A stretch of 64,000 bases of DNA from NCBI RefSeq assembly GCF_001896205.1, contig NZ_MPNU01000001.1, forward strand, positions 2,555,528-2,619,527, given 5' to 3'. The notes under the pieces are model-generated. The model was not told the origin of the DNA and ran no database searches. It was given only the letters and a program-made list of their open reading frames with translations. Shown piece by piece: positions 34,072-43,317 of this stretch. The position numbers were made by a program, and so were the translations under genes. Source of the stretch: Edwardsiella piscicida. Lineage in GTDB: Bacteria > Pseudomonadota > Gammaproteobacteria > Enterobacterales > Enterobacteriaceae. Numbering within the stretch: position 1 is the first letter of the stretch; each line of letters begins with the position of its first letter.

Positions 34072-34332
34072 CTATGCGTCCGGCGCCGTCGCCTGCTCCA
34101 GGTGCCGCAGATAGCTCAGGGCCGCCTCGCGGCTCTGTCCGCACATGTCAACGCAGGGCTTCAGCTGTCCGCACACCGCCGGACGCGCGGGGCTATGAAA
34201 CAGGCGGCAGCGCATCATTTCATCCAGCTGCGGACAGGGGATCCCCGCCGGTTTGCCCTGCGGCAGCCCCGGAATCGGGCTGGATATCGACGGGGCAATA
34301 CAGCAGGCACCGCAGTCGCTACGACACTCCAT
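34072..34332 (-). CDS. yeiW: YkgJ-family cysteine-cluster protein YeiW
   Basis: 86 residues. CxxCxxCC-type cluster at the N terminus ([18 protein letters not shown]) and further Cys in [29 protein letters not shown], matching the putative zinc- or iron-chelating YkgJ/YeiW family. Function unknown. AAGGAG precedes the ATG at a good distance. Convergent with setB (4 bp apart) and divergent from mtr. Confidence 0.88.
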   Translation of the reverse strand: MECRSDCGACCIAPSISSPIPGLPQGKPAGIPCPQLDEMMRCRLFHSPARPAVCGQLKPCVDMCGQSREAALSYLRHLEQATAPDA

Positions 34333-34528
34333 CACTCTCTCCTTGCCGCCTGAGGGCGGTCACTGATGCGCGCGGGTGGATAAAAAAACGCCGCCCCGCA
34401 CGCCGGGCGCATACCCTACCAGAGCGCTACCGCCGCCGCTACCCCCACCGGTGAAATGCTGCGCGTCGTGGGCACCGCGGCGGCGGTGAGTCATCGCCCT
34501 TTTTCTTATTCCGCCACCGCGTAAACGG

Positions 34529-34569
34529 TTTACTTTCCGCGCGCGGCATCGTACCATTGCGCTAGTACA
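34529..34569 (+). promoter_or_regulatory. mtr promoter with TrpR-like operator
   Basis: TTTACT and TACCAT hexamers separated by 17 bp fit a sigma-70 promoter. The segment 34550-34569, CGTACCATTGCGCTAGTACA, matches the Trp repressor consensus TGTACTAGTTAACTAGTACA at most positions, including the CTAGTACA half, and overlaps the -10. A short GTAAAC / GTTTAC inverted repeat (34521-34533) overlaps the -35. Supports TrpR control of the permease, as for E. coli mtr. Confidence 0.75.
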
Positions 34570-34597
34570 CAAGAATTCTTTCCAGGAGCAACATCCC

Positions 34598-35848
34598 ATG
34601 ACCATGGAGCAGACCTTGACTCACTCGCTGCAGCGCCCCTCCGTTCTGGGCGGTGCGATGATCATCGCCGGCACCGCCGTCGGCGCCGGTATGTTTTCGA
34701 TCCCCGTCGTCACCGCCGGCGTCTGGTTTAGCCTCTCCGTCGTGCTGCTGATCGTCACCTGGGCCTGCATGTATCTGTCCGGTCTGATGATCCTGGAAAG
34801 CAACCTGCACTATCCGGCGGGCGCCAGCTTTCACACCATGGTCGGCGATCTGCTGGGTAAGGGATGGAACAGCATCAACGGGCTGTCGATCGCCTTCGTG
34901 CTGTACATCTTGACCTACGCCTACATCTCCGCCGGCGGCTCCATCATCACCCATACCCTGGCGCCGCTGGCCGAGGTGGGACAGCCGCTGGCCGGCGGGG
35001 TCTTCGCCCTGCTGGTTGGCTTTATCGTCTGGCTGTCAACCCGCGCGGTCGATCGCCTGAGCACCATCCTGATCGGTGGAATGGTGATCACCTTCCTGCT
35101 GTCGACCGGCGACATGTTTACCCACGTCGACCGCGCGATCCTGTTCGACAGCGCGGACACCCAGGCGAACTACCTGCCCTACGCGCTGGCGGCGCTGCCC
35201 TACCTGCTGACGTCGTTCGGCTACCACGGCAACGTGCCGGGGCTGGTCAAGTACTACAACAAAGACAGCCGCGCCGTGGTACGCAGCCTGCTGTACGGCA
35301 CCCTGATCGCCCTGGTTATCTACATCTTTTGGCAGTACGTGATTCAGGGCAATATCAGCCGCGCCGCCTTCCGCCAGATCATCGCCGAAGGTGGCAATAT
35401 CGGCAGCCTGCTCAAGCAGATGGGCAGCGTCGCCAGCGGTCCGCTGGTAACACAATTGCTGAACGCCTTCTCCTATATGGCGCTGGCCAGCTCGTTCCTC
35501 GGCGTCTCGCTGGGTCTGTTCGACTACATCGCAGATATGCTGCGCTTTGCAGACACCCCGAGCGGACGGGCCAAAAGTGCACTGATCACCTTTGTGCCGC
35601 CGACGATCGGCGCCCTGCTGTTCCCCAATGGCTTTCTGTATGCCATCGGCTTTGCCGGTCTGGCCGCAACGATCTGGGCGGTGATCGTCCCGGCGCTGAT
35701 GGCACGCGCCAGCCGTCGCCGCTTTTCACAGGCGAGCTATCGCGTCCCCGGCGGCGCGGCGGTCATCATCCTGGTTATCGCCTTTGGCCTGCTTAACGCC
35801 GTGGCCCATATTCTCTCTCTGTTCAATCTGTTACCGATTTACCGCTAA
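34598..35848 (+). CDS. mtr: Tryptophan-specific permease Mtr
   Basis: 416 residues, HAAAP-family aromatic amino-acid/H+ symporter with about 11 membrane segments. Signature regions GLMILESNLHYPAGASFHTM, LLGKGWNSINGLSIAFVLYILTYAYISA and SSFLGVSLGLFDYIAD resemble E. coli Mtr more than TnaB or TyrP, though TnaB-like specificity is not excluded. AGGAG precedes the ATG. The TrpR-like operator upstream supports the assignment. In E. coli mtr is elsewhere; here it sits between yeiW and yeiP. Confidence 0.88.
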   Translation: MTMEQTLTHSLQRPSVLGGAMIIAGTAVGAGMFSIPVVTAGVWFSLSVVLLIVTWACMYLSGLMILESNLHYPAGASFHTMVGDLLGKGWNSINGLSIAFVLYILTYAYISAGGSIITHTLAPLAEVGQPLAGGVFALLVGFIVWLSTRAVDRLSTILIGGMVITFLLSTGDMFTHVDRAILFDSADTQANYLPYALAALPYLLTSFGYHGNVPGLVKYYNKDSRAVVRSLLYGTLIALVIYIFWQYVIQGNISRAAFRQIIAEGGNIGSLLKQMGSVASGPLVTQLLNAFSYMALASSFLGVSLGLFDYIADMLRFADTPSGRAKSALITFVPPTIGALLFPNGFLYAIGFAGLAATIWAVIVPALMARASRRRFSQASYRVPGGAAVIILVIAFGLLNAVAHILSLFNLLPIYR

Positions 35849-35853
35849 CGCCC

Positions 35854-35883
35854 AGGCGCCCTCTCCTGCGGGGGGCGCTTTTC
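35854..35883 (+). terminator. mtr terminator
   Basis: Stem pairing GGCGCCC with GGGCGCT (about 8 pairs), loop of roughly 11 bases, followed by TTTT. Confidence 0.65.
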
Positions 35884-36034
35884 TCCCGCCGATCCGACTT
35901 TTTACGCCGCCTCCCCTTGCCTGAACGGCAGCGGGCGGGTAGTGTGTCGCCACCTGACCGCGTCCCACCAGAGGCACTCCTGCCGGGGGGAGCGCGGCCG
36001 AATAACCCCGCTGTTTTTTTAAGGTATTGCAATC

Positions 36035-36607
36035 ATGGCCAGAGCTAACGAGATCAAACGCGGTATGGCGGTAAACTACAACGGTAAACTGCTGTTGGTC
36101 CGCGATATTGATATCCAGTCCCCCAGCGCGCGCGGCGCGGCAACCCTGTACAAAATGCGTTTTTCCGACGTGCGTACCGGGCTGAAGGTCGAAGAGCGTT
36201 TTAAGGGCGACGACCTGCTGGAAACCATCACGTTAAGCCGTCGCCCCGTCACCTTTTCCTACATTGACGGCGACGAGTATGTGTTTATGGATGACGAGGA
36301 CTACACCCCGTACACCTTCAAGAAAGAGCAGATCGAAGACGAACTGCTGTTTATCCCGGAAGGCGGCATCCCGGGCATGCAGGTGCTGACGATGGAAGGC
36401 CAGGTGCTGGCGCTGGAGCTGCCGCAGACCGTTGATATGGAGATCGTCGAGACGACGCCGAGCATCAAGGGCGCCTCCGCCAGCGCGCGCACCAAACCGG
36501 CCGCCATGTCAACGGGCCTGGTGGTGCAGGTGCCGGAATACCTGAGCAACGGCGAGAAAATTCGCATTCACGTTGAAGAGCGTCGCTTTATGGGCCGCGC
36601 CGACTAA
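36035..36607 (+). CDS. yeiP: Elongation factor P-like protein YeiP (EfpL)
   Basis: 190 residues, three-domain EF-P fold. The beta-hairpin tip reads [18 protein letters not shown], with Arg at the position where canonical EF-P carries a modified Lys, diagnostic of the YeiP/EfpL subgroup. C-terminal signature [23 protein letters not shown]. It relieves ribosome stalling at difficult (proline-rich and other) motifs. ATG after AAGG. Confidence 0.97.
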   Translation: MARANEIKRGMAVNYNGKLLLVRDIDIQSPSARGAATLYKMRFSDVRTGLKVEERFKGDDLLETITLSRRPVTFSYIDGDEYVFMDDEDYTPYTFKKEQIEDELLFIPEGGIPGMQVLTMEGQVLALELPQTVDMEIVETTPSIKGASASARTKPAAMSTGLVVQVPEYLSNGEKIRIHVEERRFMGRAD

Positions 36608-36630
36608 ACCCGACGCCTAGCGCAAACGGA

Positions 36631-36659
36631 AGGGGGGACGCCGCGGCGTCCCCCCTTTA
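36631..36659 (+). terminator. yeiP terminator
   Basis: AGGGGGGACGC / GCGTCCCCCCT perfect stem with a 4-base loop, then a short TTTAT tract; lies between convergent yeiP and uxuA. Confidence 0.75.
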
Positions 36660-36684
36660 TATTGTTAGGCCGTTGCCCGCGCCG

Positions 36685-37875
36685 TTACTTCATCTGCGGA
36701 AAATAGACCCGCTTGATGGCCAGCTCGACGCCGCGCACCTCGGCCAGCCCTTTCAGACGGCCAATGGCGGAGTAGCCCGGGTTGGTTTTCTTCTTCAGAT
36801 CGTCCAGCATCTGATGGCCGTGGTCCGGACGCATCGGAATCGGACGCATGTCCCCGGCCTGCTGACGGCGAGACTCCTCCGTCAAGATAGCCTTGACCAC
36901 CGCAAACATATCGACATCGCCCTGCAGGTGAGCCCCTTCGTGGAAGCTCTTCGGGTTGGCTTCGCGGCAGGTGGCGCGCAGGTGGGTAAAGTGAATGCGA
37001 TCGCCGAAGCGCTCGATCATCGCCACCAGATCATTGTCGGCACGCACACCGTACGACCCGGTGCACATGGTAAAACCGTTGTAGACGCTATCGACGGCCT
37101 CTTTCAGCCACTGCATATCCTCTACGGTAGAGACGATGCGCGGCAGCCCCAGAATCGGGCGCGGCGGATCGTCCGGATGCACCGCCAGACGCAGGCCGCA
37201 GGCCTCCGCTACCGGCACGATTTCACGCAGGAAGTGAGCCATATGCTCACGCAGCGTCGCTTTATCAATACCGTCATACTCCGCCAGGCGGGCGCGGAAC
37301 TGATCCAGGGTGTAGCCCTCCTCCGCCCCCGGCAGACCGGCGATGATATTGGCGGTCAGCTTAGCCACCTCGGCCTCGCTCATCGCGTCGAAGTAGGCCT
37401 TGGCCTGCGCCTGCTCTTCCGTGCTGTAATCCTCTGCGGCGCCCGGGCGCTTCAGGATATGCAGCTCAAAGGCGGCAAAGGCGATCTGATCGAAGCGCAG
37501 CGCCTTGGAGCCGTCCGGCAACGCGTACTCCAGATCGGTACGGGTCCAGTCCAGCACCGGCATGAAGTTATAGCAGACGGTATCGATCCCGCAGGCTGCC
37601 AGATTGCGCAGGCTCTGCTTGTAGTTGTCGATATGGCGCGGGTAGTTACCGGTTTGGGTTTTAATCTCCTCATGAACCGGAACGCTCTCCACCACCGACC
37701 AAGTCAATCCCTTCTCGGCCAACAGCGCTTTGCGTTTTTCAATCTCTTCTACGCTCCAGACTTCGCCGTTTGGAATATGGTGCAACGCCGTCACTACGCC
37801 GGTGGCCCCAGCCTGGCGGACATCATCAAGGGAAACCGGATCGTTCGGGCCATACCAACGCCAAGTTTGTTCCAT
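36685..37875 (-). CDS. uxuA: Mannonate dehydratase UxuA
   Basis: 396 residues. N terminus [40 protein letters not shown] is typical. [36 protein letters not shown] and [20 protein letters not shown] carry the metal- and substrate-binding residues. Converts D-mannonate to 2-keto-3-deoxygluconate in glucuronate catabolism. Divergent from yeiQ, with UxuR-like operator elements between them. Confidence 0.97.
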   Translation of the reverse strand: MEQTWRWYGPNDPVSLDDVRQAGATGVVTALHHIPNGEVWSVEEIEKRKALLAEKGLTWSVVESVPVHEEIKTQTGNYPRHIDNYKQSLRNLAACGIDTVCYNFMPVLDWTRTDLEYALPDGSKALRFDQIAFAAFELHILKRPGAAEDYSTEEQAQAKAYFDAMSEAEVAKLTANIIAGLPGAEEGYTLDQFRARLAEYDGIDKATLREHMAHFLREIVPVAEACGLRLAVHPDDPPRPILGLPRIVSTVEDMQWLKEAVDSVYNGFTMCTGSYGVRADNDLVAMIERFGDRIHFTHLRATCREANPKSFHEGAHLQGDVDMFAVVKAILTEESRRQQAGDMRPIPMRPDHGHQMLDDLKKKTNPGYSAIGRLKGLAEVRGVELAIKRVYFPQMK

Positions 37876-38072
37876 CTACTGTTACCTTCTGCGGTGTGTT
37901 AACGGGTCTTCCTGTGACGGGTCAGACAGATTTTACGCTTTACGGCCTCCGCCGGCATAATCTGTCATACCAAATCGACACAGATATCACTCAGCTTTAC
38001 CCTGACGCATCCGGATGCGGCTGTCAAAAGCGAAAGTGTGATTGGTTGATCCGCCTCACGATTATCGGGGAA

Positions 38073-38089
38073 TTTTGGACTAACCAATT
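38073..38089. promoter_or_regulatory. UxuR-like operator in uxuA-yeiQ divergent region
   Basis: TTTTGGACTAACCAATT, a 17-bp imperfect palindrome. It shares TTGGAC and ACCAATT at the same spacing with the site upstream of uxuR (44115-44131). FadR-subfamily GntR regulators bind 17-bp palindromes of this layout. Two further related elements, TGTCATACCAAATCGACA (37963-37980) and TGTCAGACCAAACCGACG (38134-38151), flank it as near-identical direct repeats. The whole 406-bp region 37876-38281 contains no gene. Confidence 0.65.
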
Positions 38090-38281
38090 TGATTTTCTAT
38101 CATATCAATTTAGACTGCAAGCCTGTGTGATGCTGTCAGACCAAACCGACGACGCCGGGAAAAGCAGGCGCCATGCCGCTGAGCGCCATCAGCAAGTGGT
38201 CTAACACCTTTTATGGCTATAGCAACGAAACAGGCCGCCCAGGGCGGCGCTGCTTCCGTCATCCATCAGATGGAGTTACGA

Positions 38282-39754
38282 ATGAATAACCTCGCCAACT
38301 ATACCTTACCGGCCGACGTACAGCGCCCCTCCTACGATCGCAGCGCCCTGAAATCCCGCCTCGTACACCTGGGATTTGGCGCGTTTCACCGCGCGCATCA
38401 GGCGCTGCTTACCGATCGCGTCCTGAACACGCTGGGCGGCGACTGGGGCTACTGTGAGGTCAACCTGATCGGCGGCGAAACCCTGATCGAACAGCTGCGC
38501 CAGCAGGATCATCTGTACAGCGTGCTGGAGAAAGGCGCCAGCCATAACCAGGCCATCGTCATCGGCGCGGTGCATGAATCGCTGCACGCCACCCTCGACG
38601 GTATCGAGGCCGTGGTCGAAAAGATGGCCGAGCCGCAGGTGGCCATCGTCTCCCTGACGGTCACCGAAAAAGGCTACTGCATCGAGCCGGGCAGCGGTCG
38701 TCTGGATCTCAACAATCCGCTGATTAAGGCCGACCTGGCGCACCCGCAGCAGCCGGCGTCCGCCCCCGGAGCAATCGTGGAGGCCCTGCGTCTGCGCCGC
38801 GAGCGCGGCCTGTCTCCCTTCACCGTGCTCTCCTGCGACAACATCCCGGAAAACGGCCACGTGGTGAAAAATGCGGTGCTGGATCTGGCGCAGGCGCGCG
38901 ATCCGCAGCTGGCGGCGTGGATCGCCGACAACGTCACCTTCCCCAGCACCATGGTCGATCGCATCGTCCCGGCAGTCACCGAGGAGACTCTGACCCAGAT
39001 CGGCGCCGCCCTCGGCGTCGACGATCCGTGCGGCATCGCCTGTGAACCCTTTATTCAGTGGGTGGTCGAGGATAACTTCGTCGCCGGACGTCCCGCGTGG
39101 GAAGCCGTCGGCGCCGAGCTGGTCAGCGATGTACTGCCCTATGAGGAGATGAAGCTGCGTATGCTCAACGGTAGCCACTCTTTCCTGGCCTACCTGGGCT
39201 ATCTGGCGGGCTATGAGCACATCAACGACTGCATGGAGGACGCCGCCTACCGTCAGGATGCCCATCGCCTGATGCTGCAGGAGCAGGCGCCGACCCTGAG
39301 CGTCAGCGGCGTCGATCTGGCGCGCTATGCCGCGCTGCTGATCGAACGCTACAGCAACCCGTCGCTGAAGCACCGCACCTGGCAAATCGCCATGGACGGT
39401 ACCCAGAAGCTGCCGCAGCGTATGCTGGACTCCATTCGCTGGCATCTGGCCCACGACAGCGCCTTCCCCTGTCTGGCACTGGGCGTAGCGGGCTGGATGC
39501 GCTATGTCAGCGGCACCGATGACGCAGGCCAGGCTATCGATCTCCGCGATCCGATGGCGGAAACCCTGAAGCAGTGCGTAGCCAACAGCGCCGACGGCGC
39601 AGAGCGTGTCCAGGCGCTGCTGAGCGTCAGCGCGGTCTTCGGCGACGCGCTGCCGCAGGAGCCCCGCTTTGTCGAGGCGGTAACCGCCGCCTACCTGTCA
39701 CTGATGCAGCAGGGTGCGGCCCGCACCTGCGCTGCGCTGGCAAGCCAGGCATAA
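38282..39754 (+). CDS. yeiQ: Fructuronate/mannonate oxidoreductase family protein (YeiQ)
   Basis: 490 residues. N-terminal Rossmann segment RLVHLGFGAFHRAHQALLTD and the mannitol-dehydrogenase-family regions VSLTVTEKGYCIEP, LSCDNIPENGHVVKNAVL and MKLRMLNGSHSFLAYLGYL. Very similar to E. coli YeiQ, and yeiP, yeiQ and yeiR occur in that order. With uxuA adjacent and no uxuB present, it probably serves as the fructuronate reductase here (D-mannonate from D-fructuronate); that assignment is inferred. The GGAG-preceded ATG (MNNLANYTLP) is chosen over an upstream one. Confidence 0.9.
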   Translation: MNNLANYTLPADVQRPSYDRSALKSRLVHLGFGAFHRAHQALLTDRVLNTLGGDWGYCEVNLIGGETLIEQLRQQDHLYSVLEKGASHNQAIVIGAVHESLHATLDGIEAVVEKMAEPQVAIVSLTVTEKGYCIEPGSGRLDLNNPLIKADLAHPQQPASAPGAIVEALRLRRERGLSPFTVLSCDNIPENGHVVKNAVLDLAQARDPQLAAWIADNVTFPSTMVDRIVPAVTEETLTQIGAALGVDDPCGIACEPFIQWVVEDNFVAGRPAWEAVGAELVSDVLPYEEMKLRMLNGSHSFLAYLGYLAGYEHINDCMEDAAYRQDAHRLMLQEQAPTLSVSGVDLARYAALLIERYSNPSLKHRTWQIAMDGTQKLPQRMLDSIRWHLAHDSAFPCLALGVAGWMRYVSGTDDAGQAIDLRDPMAETLKQCVANSADGAERVQALLSVSAVFGDALPQEPRFVEAVTAAYLSLMQQGAARTCAALASQA

Positions 39755-39765
39755 TCCCGCCCCAA

Positions 39766-39797
39766 CGCAGTCTGCCGCCCGACGGCGGCAGACTGTG
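39766..39797. terminator. Hairpin between convergent yeiQ and chemoreceptor gene
   Basis: Fourteen-pair stem CGCAGTCTGCCGCC / GGCGGCAGACTGTG with a 4-base loop and one G-T pair; no T-run on either strand. Probably a shared 3' end for the convergent transcripts. Confidence 0.5.
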
Positions 39798-39833
39798 CGC
39801 GCACGCACCGGGCGTGCCCTGCTATCGATAAAC

Positions 39834-41417
39834 CTAAGCCGCCGCGGGCGCTAGCGCCGCCGCATCGCTGACGTTGAACGCCGCCACGATCTCGGTCAAC
39901 GCCTTGGCCTGTCCCTCCAGCCCATGGGAGGCCGCCGTGGACTCCTCCACCAGCGTGGCGTTATGCTGTGTCACCGTATCCATCTGGTTGATAGCCTGGT
40001 TGATCTGGGCAATCCCACGGCTCTGCTCCTCTGCGCTCGACGATATCTCCCCGATCAGACCGGATACGTGCGTAATGGCGCTAATGATATTCGCCATGGT
40101 GGCGCCGGCCGCCGACACATTGACGCTGCCCTGATTGACCCGCTCCACCGACGAGGCGATCAGCGTATTGATCTCCTTCGCCGCCTGGGCGCTACGCTGC
40201 GCCAGACTGCGCACCTCACTGGCCACGACGGCGAAGCCGCGTCCCTGATCGCCGGCCCGCGCCGCCTCCACCGCGGCGTTAAGCGCCAGTATATTGGTCT
40301 GGAAAGCAATACTATCGATAACATTGGTAATGGAGGCGATATGTTTCGAGTTGCCGGCGATCTCCTCCATGGTCTTGACCACCTCCGCGATGGCCAGTCC
40401 ACCGGACTCCGCCGTATGGGTTGCTTCGCCGGCCAGCTGCGCCACGTAGCGTGAGCTATCGGTATTCTTATCGACAATGGAGGTCATTTGCTCCATGCTC
40501 GCAGCGGTCTCCTCCAGCGCAGCGGCCTGCTCCTCGGTGCGTGAGGCCAGATTGCTGCCCCCAGAGGCAATCTCTCCGGCGCCGGAGTAGATGGCGCTGG
40601 CGCTATGGCGCACCGACGCGACGATCTCCCGCAGCGCCCGCTGCATATCGTCGATATGCGCGGCCAGGATCCCCATCTCACTCTTGCCATGGCGCTGAAA
40701 GCGCTGCGTCAGATCGCCCTGCGCAATGCGCTGTACGCTGCGAATGATGCTCTGCAGCGGTATCAGCATCGCCTGCTTGACCGACACCCAGCACAGCAAC
40801 AGGCACAGCAGCGACAGCAGCGCCAGCAGCAGCAGCACCCACTTCATGATCTGGCTGGCGTGATGGCTGTTCTGCACCCCGACCTCCATTAATCGATCAT
40901 GCTCTTCCTGCCATAGATTATACGCATGCTGTGTTTCAATATTCAGGGAAATAAGCTGTTGATTCAGCTCCGCGGCGCGTGGAATATCATTCTGCTTAAG
41001 CAGTTCAGCTATTTTAGACACCGTGGAAAGATATTTCGTGAAGTCATTATTTACCCGATTGACAACATTCATATCCAGCCCGTCAACGTCGGGAATATCT
41101 TTATAAGCCACATAATTACTGCGTGCTTCGGCAATCCGCCGATCGGCGCGGGAGAAGAGCCCCTTCATCCGCTCCCGATCGACCGTCGCTGCAATAGCTT
41201 GATTCTGTGCCTCTCTCAGCGTGGAGCGCGCCTGAACCAGGTTGATCCATGCGTCGCTAAAAAACATGACATTACGCCGTGACTGGTAGTTTTCTTGAAT
41301 ATGTTCGGCGTCACTATTAATAACATCGTAGAAGAATATAAATGAAACTGCCTGAATTGAAAAAATTGTAACAATTATGATGGGAAGCAGTCTGGCTATT
41401 TTAATTTTAGAAAACAT
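39834..41417 (-). CDS. Methyl-accepting chemotaxis protein
   Basis: 527 residues. Membrane segment near residues 10-30, a four-helix-bundle-like periplasmic sensor (about 31-190; [18 protein letters not shown]), second membrane segment about 191-212, HAMP ([22 protein letters not shown]), methylation helices, and the signalling hairpin [34 protein letters not shown]. The C terminus ends ALAPAAA and lacks the NWETF-type CheR-docking pentapeptide, so it is a low-abundance-type receptor. Ligand unknown. A sigma-28 promoter lies upstream. It sits inside a hexuronate-catabolism block. Confidence 0.94.
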   Translation of the reverse strand: MFSKIKIARLLPIIIVTIFSIQAVSFIFFYDVINSDAEHIQENYQSRRNVMFFSDAWINLVQARSTLREAQNQAIAATVDRERMKGLFSRADRRIAEARSNYVAYKDIPDVDGLDMNVVNRVNNDFTKYLSTVSKIAELLKQNDIPRAAELNQQLISLNIETQHAYNLWQEEHDRLMEVGVQNSHHASQIMKWVLLLLALLSLLCLLLCWVSVKQAMLIPLQSIIRSVQRIAQGDLTQRFQRHGKSEMGILAAHIDDMQRALREIVASVRHSASAIYSGAGEIASGGSNLASRTEEQAAALEETAASMEQMTSIVDKNTDSSRYVAQLAGEATHTAESGGLAIAEVVKTMEEIAGNSKHIASITNVIDSIAFQTNILALNAAVEAARAGDQGRGFAVVASEVRSLAQRSAQAAKEINTLIASSVERVNQGSVNVSAAGATMANIISAITHVSGLIGEISSSAEEQSRGIAQINQAINQMDTVTQHNATLVEESTAASHGLEGQAKALTEIVAAFNVSDAAALAPAAA

Positions 41418-41461
41418 GTTACCGATATTCTCTTGTCATTTGCACTCATGAGTTAAGGATT

Positions 41462-41488
41462 ATCGGCTGGGTACCCCATTTCTTTATC
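41462..41488 (-). promoter_or_regulatory. Sigma-28 (FliA) promoter of the chemoreceptor gene
   Basis: On the minus strand TAAA, 15 bases, then GCCGATAA: an exact match to the sigma-28 consensus at consensus spacing. It lies 45 bp upstream of the chemoreceptor ATG, so the gene belongs to the late flagellar regulon. Confidence 0.9.
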
Positions 41489-41592
41489 ACTTTTTTAAAT
41501 ATGAATAACCGCGTATAAATTATACAAATATCGTATAACACCGATCCGACCGAGGACATACCCCGAGCCTCACCCGGAGTATGCTCCCGGCG

Positions 41593-43152
41593 CTACCGAC
41601 GCGCCTGCCGAACAACGCTCGTCAACCACTCCCGGGTAAAATCCGGCAGCGGCAGCGGACGACCAAACAGATATCCCTGCAGGTAATCCAGCCGATAAGC
41701 ACGCAGATGCTGCAGCTGCGCCTCGGTCTCGACCCCTTCCGCCAGGGTGACCATATCCAGCCGCTTGGCCAGCGCGATCACCGTATCCACAATGTGACCC
41801 GACAGCATGTCGCTGCCGATCATCCGCACGAAGCTTTGATCGATTTTGATGATGTCGAAGTGATAACGCTGTAGATAGGCCAGGCTGGAGTGCCCGGTGC
41901 CAAAATCGTCCAGCGCCAGCAGTACCCCCAGCGCCCGCAGCTCGTGAAAGATTTGCTCCGTCAGCTCTCCGTCCGGCACTCGCTGACGCTCGGTCAGCTC
42001 CAGCACCAGCCGAATCGGGTTGGCGGCAAAGGCATCAATAAAGCGTCGACACTCCTCAACCAGGCTCAGATCGTTAAAATGGCTGGCGCTGATGTTAAAG
42101 CCAAAGTGAAAATGCGCCGGCAGGCTATGGCAACGCGGCGCAAAATAATCGCTGACCTGCTGCATAATATCGCGCGTCATCGGAACGATGAGACCGCTGT
42201 CCTCCGCCAGAGGGATGAAGTTATTCGGCGGGATCAGCCCCATCTGGGGATGCTGCCAGCGCATCAGGATCTCGCAGCCGCTCAGCGACTCATCCGCGCC
42301 GTTGACCACCGGCTGAATATAGGGGATAAACTGATGACGCCGTAGCGCCTCGCGCAGATAGGAGACCGGCGAATTTACCTGCCCCACCAAGCGGTAGGTG
42401 CCAACCCCGAACACGATGGCCAGCACCAAAAACAGCACCAGGCTACCGCGAGAGTAGTCCAGAATATACGCCCAGTGGCTGCCGATCGGAACGGCCGTGG
42501 CGACCGAGATCGGGTAGCGCGACGAACTGTGGACAAAGTGGCGCCCGTCCACCGGCGGCGGCGCATCGACAACCTTGCCCTGAGGATCCATCCAGCCCGC
42601 ACCGATATGCAGGTACAGCGGCGTCGGGGTGCTGAGCGATCGCAGAATATTCCGCAGGTAGTAGCCGTCTATCCCCACCAGTACGCTGGCATCCCCCGGC
42701 CCCGCCTCACGAAACACCACCAGCGAGCGGTGCGGCGTAATCCGGTTACCCGGCATCAGGGTCAAGCGGTTCTGGGTGTAGTGGTCAGAGCCGACCTCGG
42801 CATGAAAGGCGCCGTAGAGAGAGGAGCAGTAGATAGCGTTCGCCTGCGCCAGGCTGACCGATCGCACGTCGGGTACCGTCGTCGCCTGAAGCGCCAGCAT
42901 ATTATGCAACGCCGTATCGCAGGGCTGTCCGGCGTAGCGCCGAACCGCATCGGCCGCCGTCTGGGCATTGTCCAGCGCCTCATCGATCTGCCAGATAGCC
43001 AGCGTCAGCCGCTGTTTAGCCGACTCAGCCAATCCCCGCGAGGCCTGCCAGGAGATGGTGACGGTAGCCAGTAGCAGCACTATAACCACCGCGCCCGCAG
43101 ACAGCAGCGGACGCAGATAGCTGCGCCATCGTTCGCCGCCCAGATGAATCAT
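41593..43152 (-). CDS. pdeN: Cyclic-di-GMP phosphodiesterase with CSS-motif sensor (PdeN-like)
   Basis: 519 residues. Two membrane segments (about 15-35 and 235-255) flank a periplasmic CSS-motif domain, with CSS in ANAIYCSSLYGAF and a partner Cys in YAGQPCDTAL. The cytoplasmic EAL domain follows. The motif region reads RLVLELTERQ, and LALDDFGTGHSSLAYLQRYHFDIIKIDQSFV and VTLAEGVETEAQ are intact, so it should be active, although the first signature is ELT rather than EVT. Disulfide status of CSS domains controls such enzymes in E. coli. E. coli pdeN (rtn) lies next to mepS; here the gene lies nearby but upstream of yeiR. Confidence 0.88.
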   Translation of the reverse strand: MIHLGGERWRSYLRPLLSAGAVVIVLLLATVTISWQASRGLAESAKQRLTLAIWQIDEALDNAQTAADAVRRYAGQPCDTALHNMLALQATTVPDVRSVSLAQANAIYCSSLYGAFHAEVGSDHYTQNRLTLMPGNRITPHRSLVVFREAGPGDASVLVGIDGYYLRNILRSLSTPTPLYLHIGAGWMDPQGKVVDAPPPVDGRHFVHSSSRYPISVATAVPIGSHWAYILDYSRGSLVLFLVLAIVFGVGTYRLVGQVNSPVSYLREALRRHQFIPYIQPVVNGADESLSGCEILMRWQHPQMGLIPPNNFIPLAEDSGLIVPMTRDIMQQVSDYFAPRCHSLPAHFHFGFNISASHFNDLSLVEECRRFIDAFAANPIRLVLELTERQRVPDGELTEQIFHELRALGVLLALDDFGTGHSSLAYLQRYHFDIIKIDQSFVRMIGSDMLSGHIVDTVIALAKRLDMVTLAEGVETEAQLQHLRAYRLDYLQGYLFGRPLPLPDFTREWLTSVVRQARR

Positions 43153-43317
43153 TTGCGTTTGTTACCTCCCGCTCAGCGCACCTGCTCGGCGCGTAGGCAG
43201 CGTGTGCCGCGCTTAGACTGTCCCGCACGCAGACGCTGCGTAAGGGCAAAACCCGCTCTCCACTCTGCGGCGCCCCCGCCGGCGTATGCGCCCGACGCAG
43301 GCGGGACCGGTGGCGTG

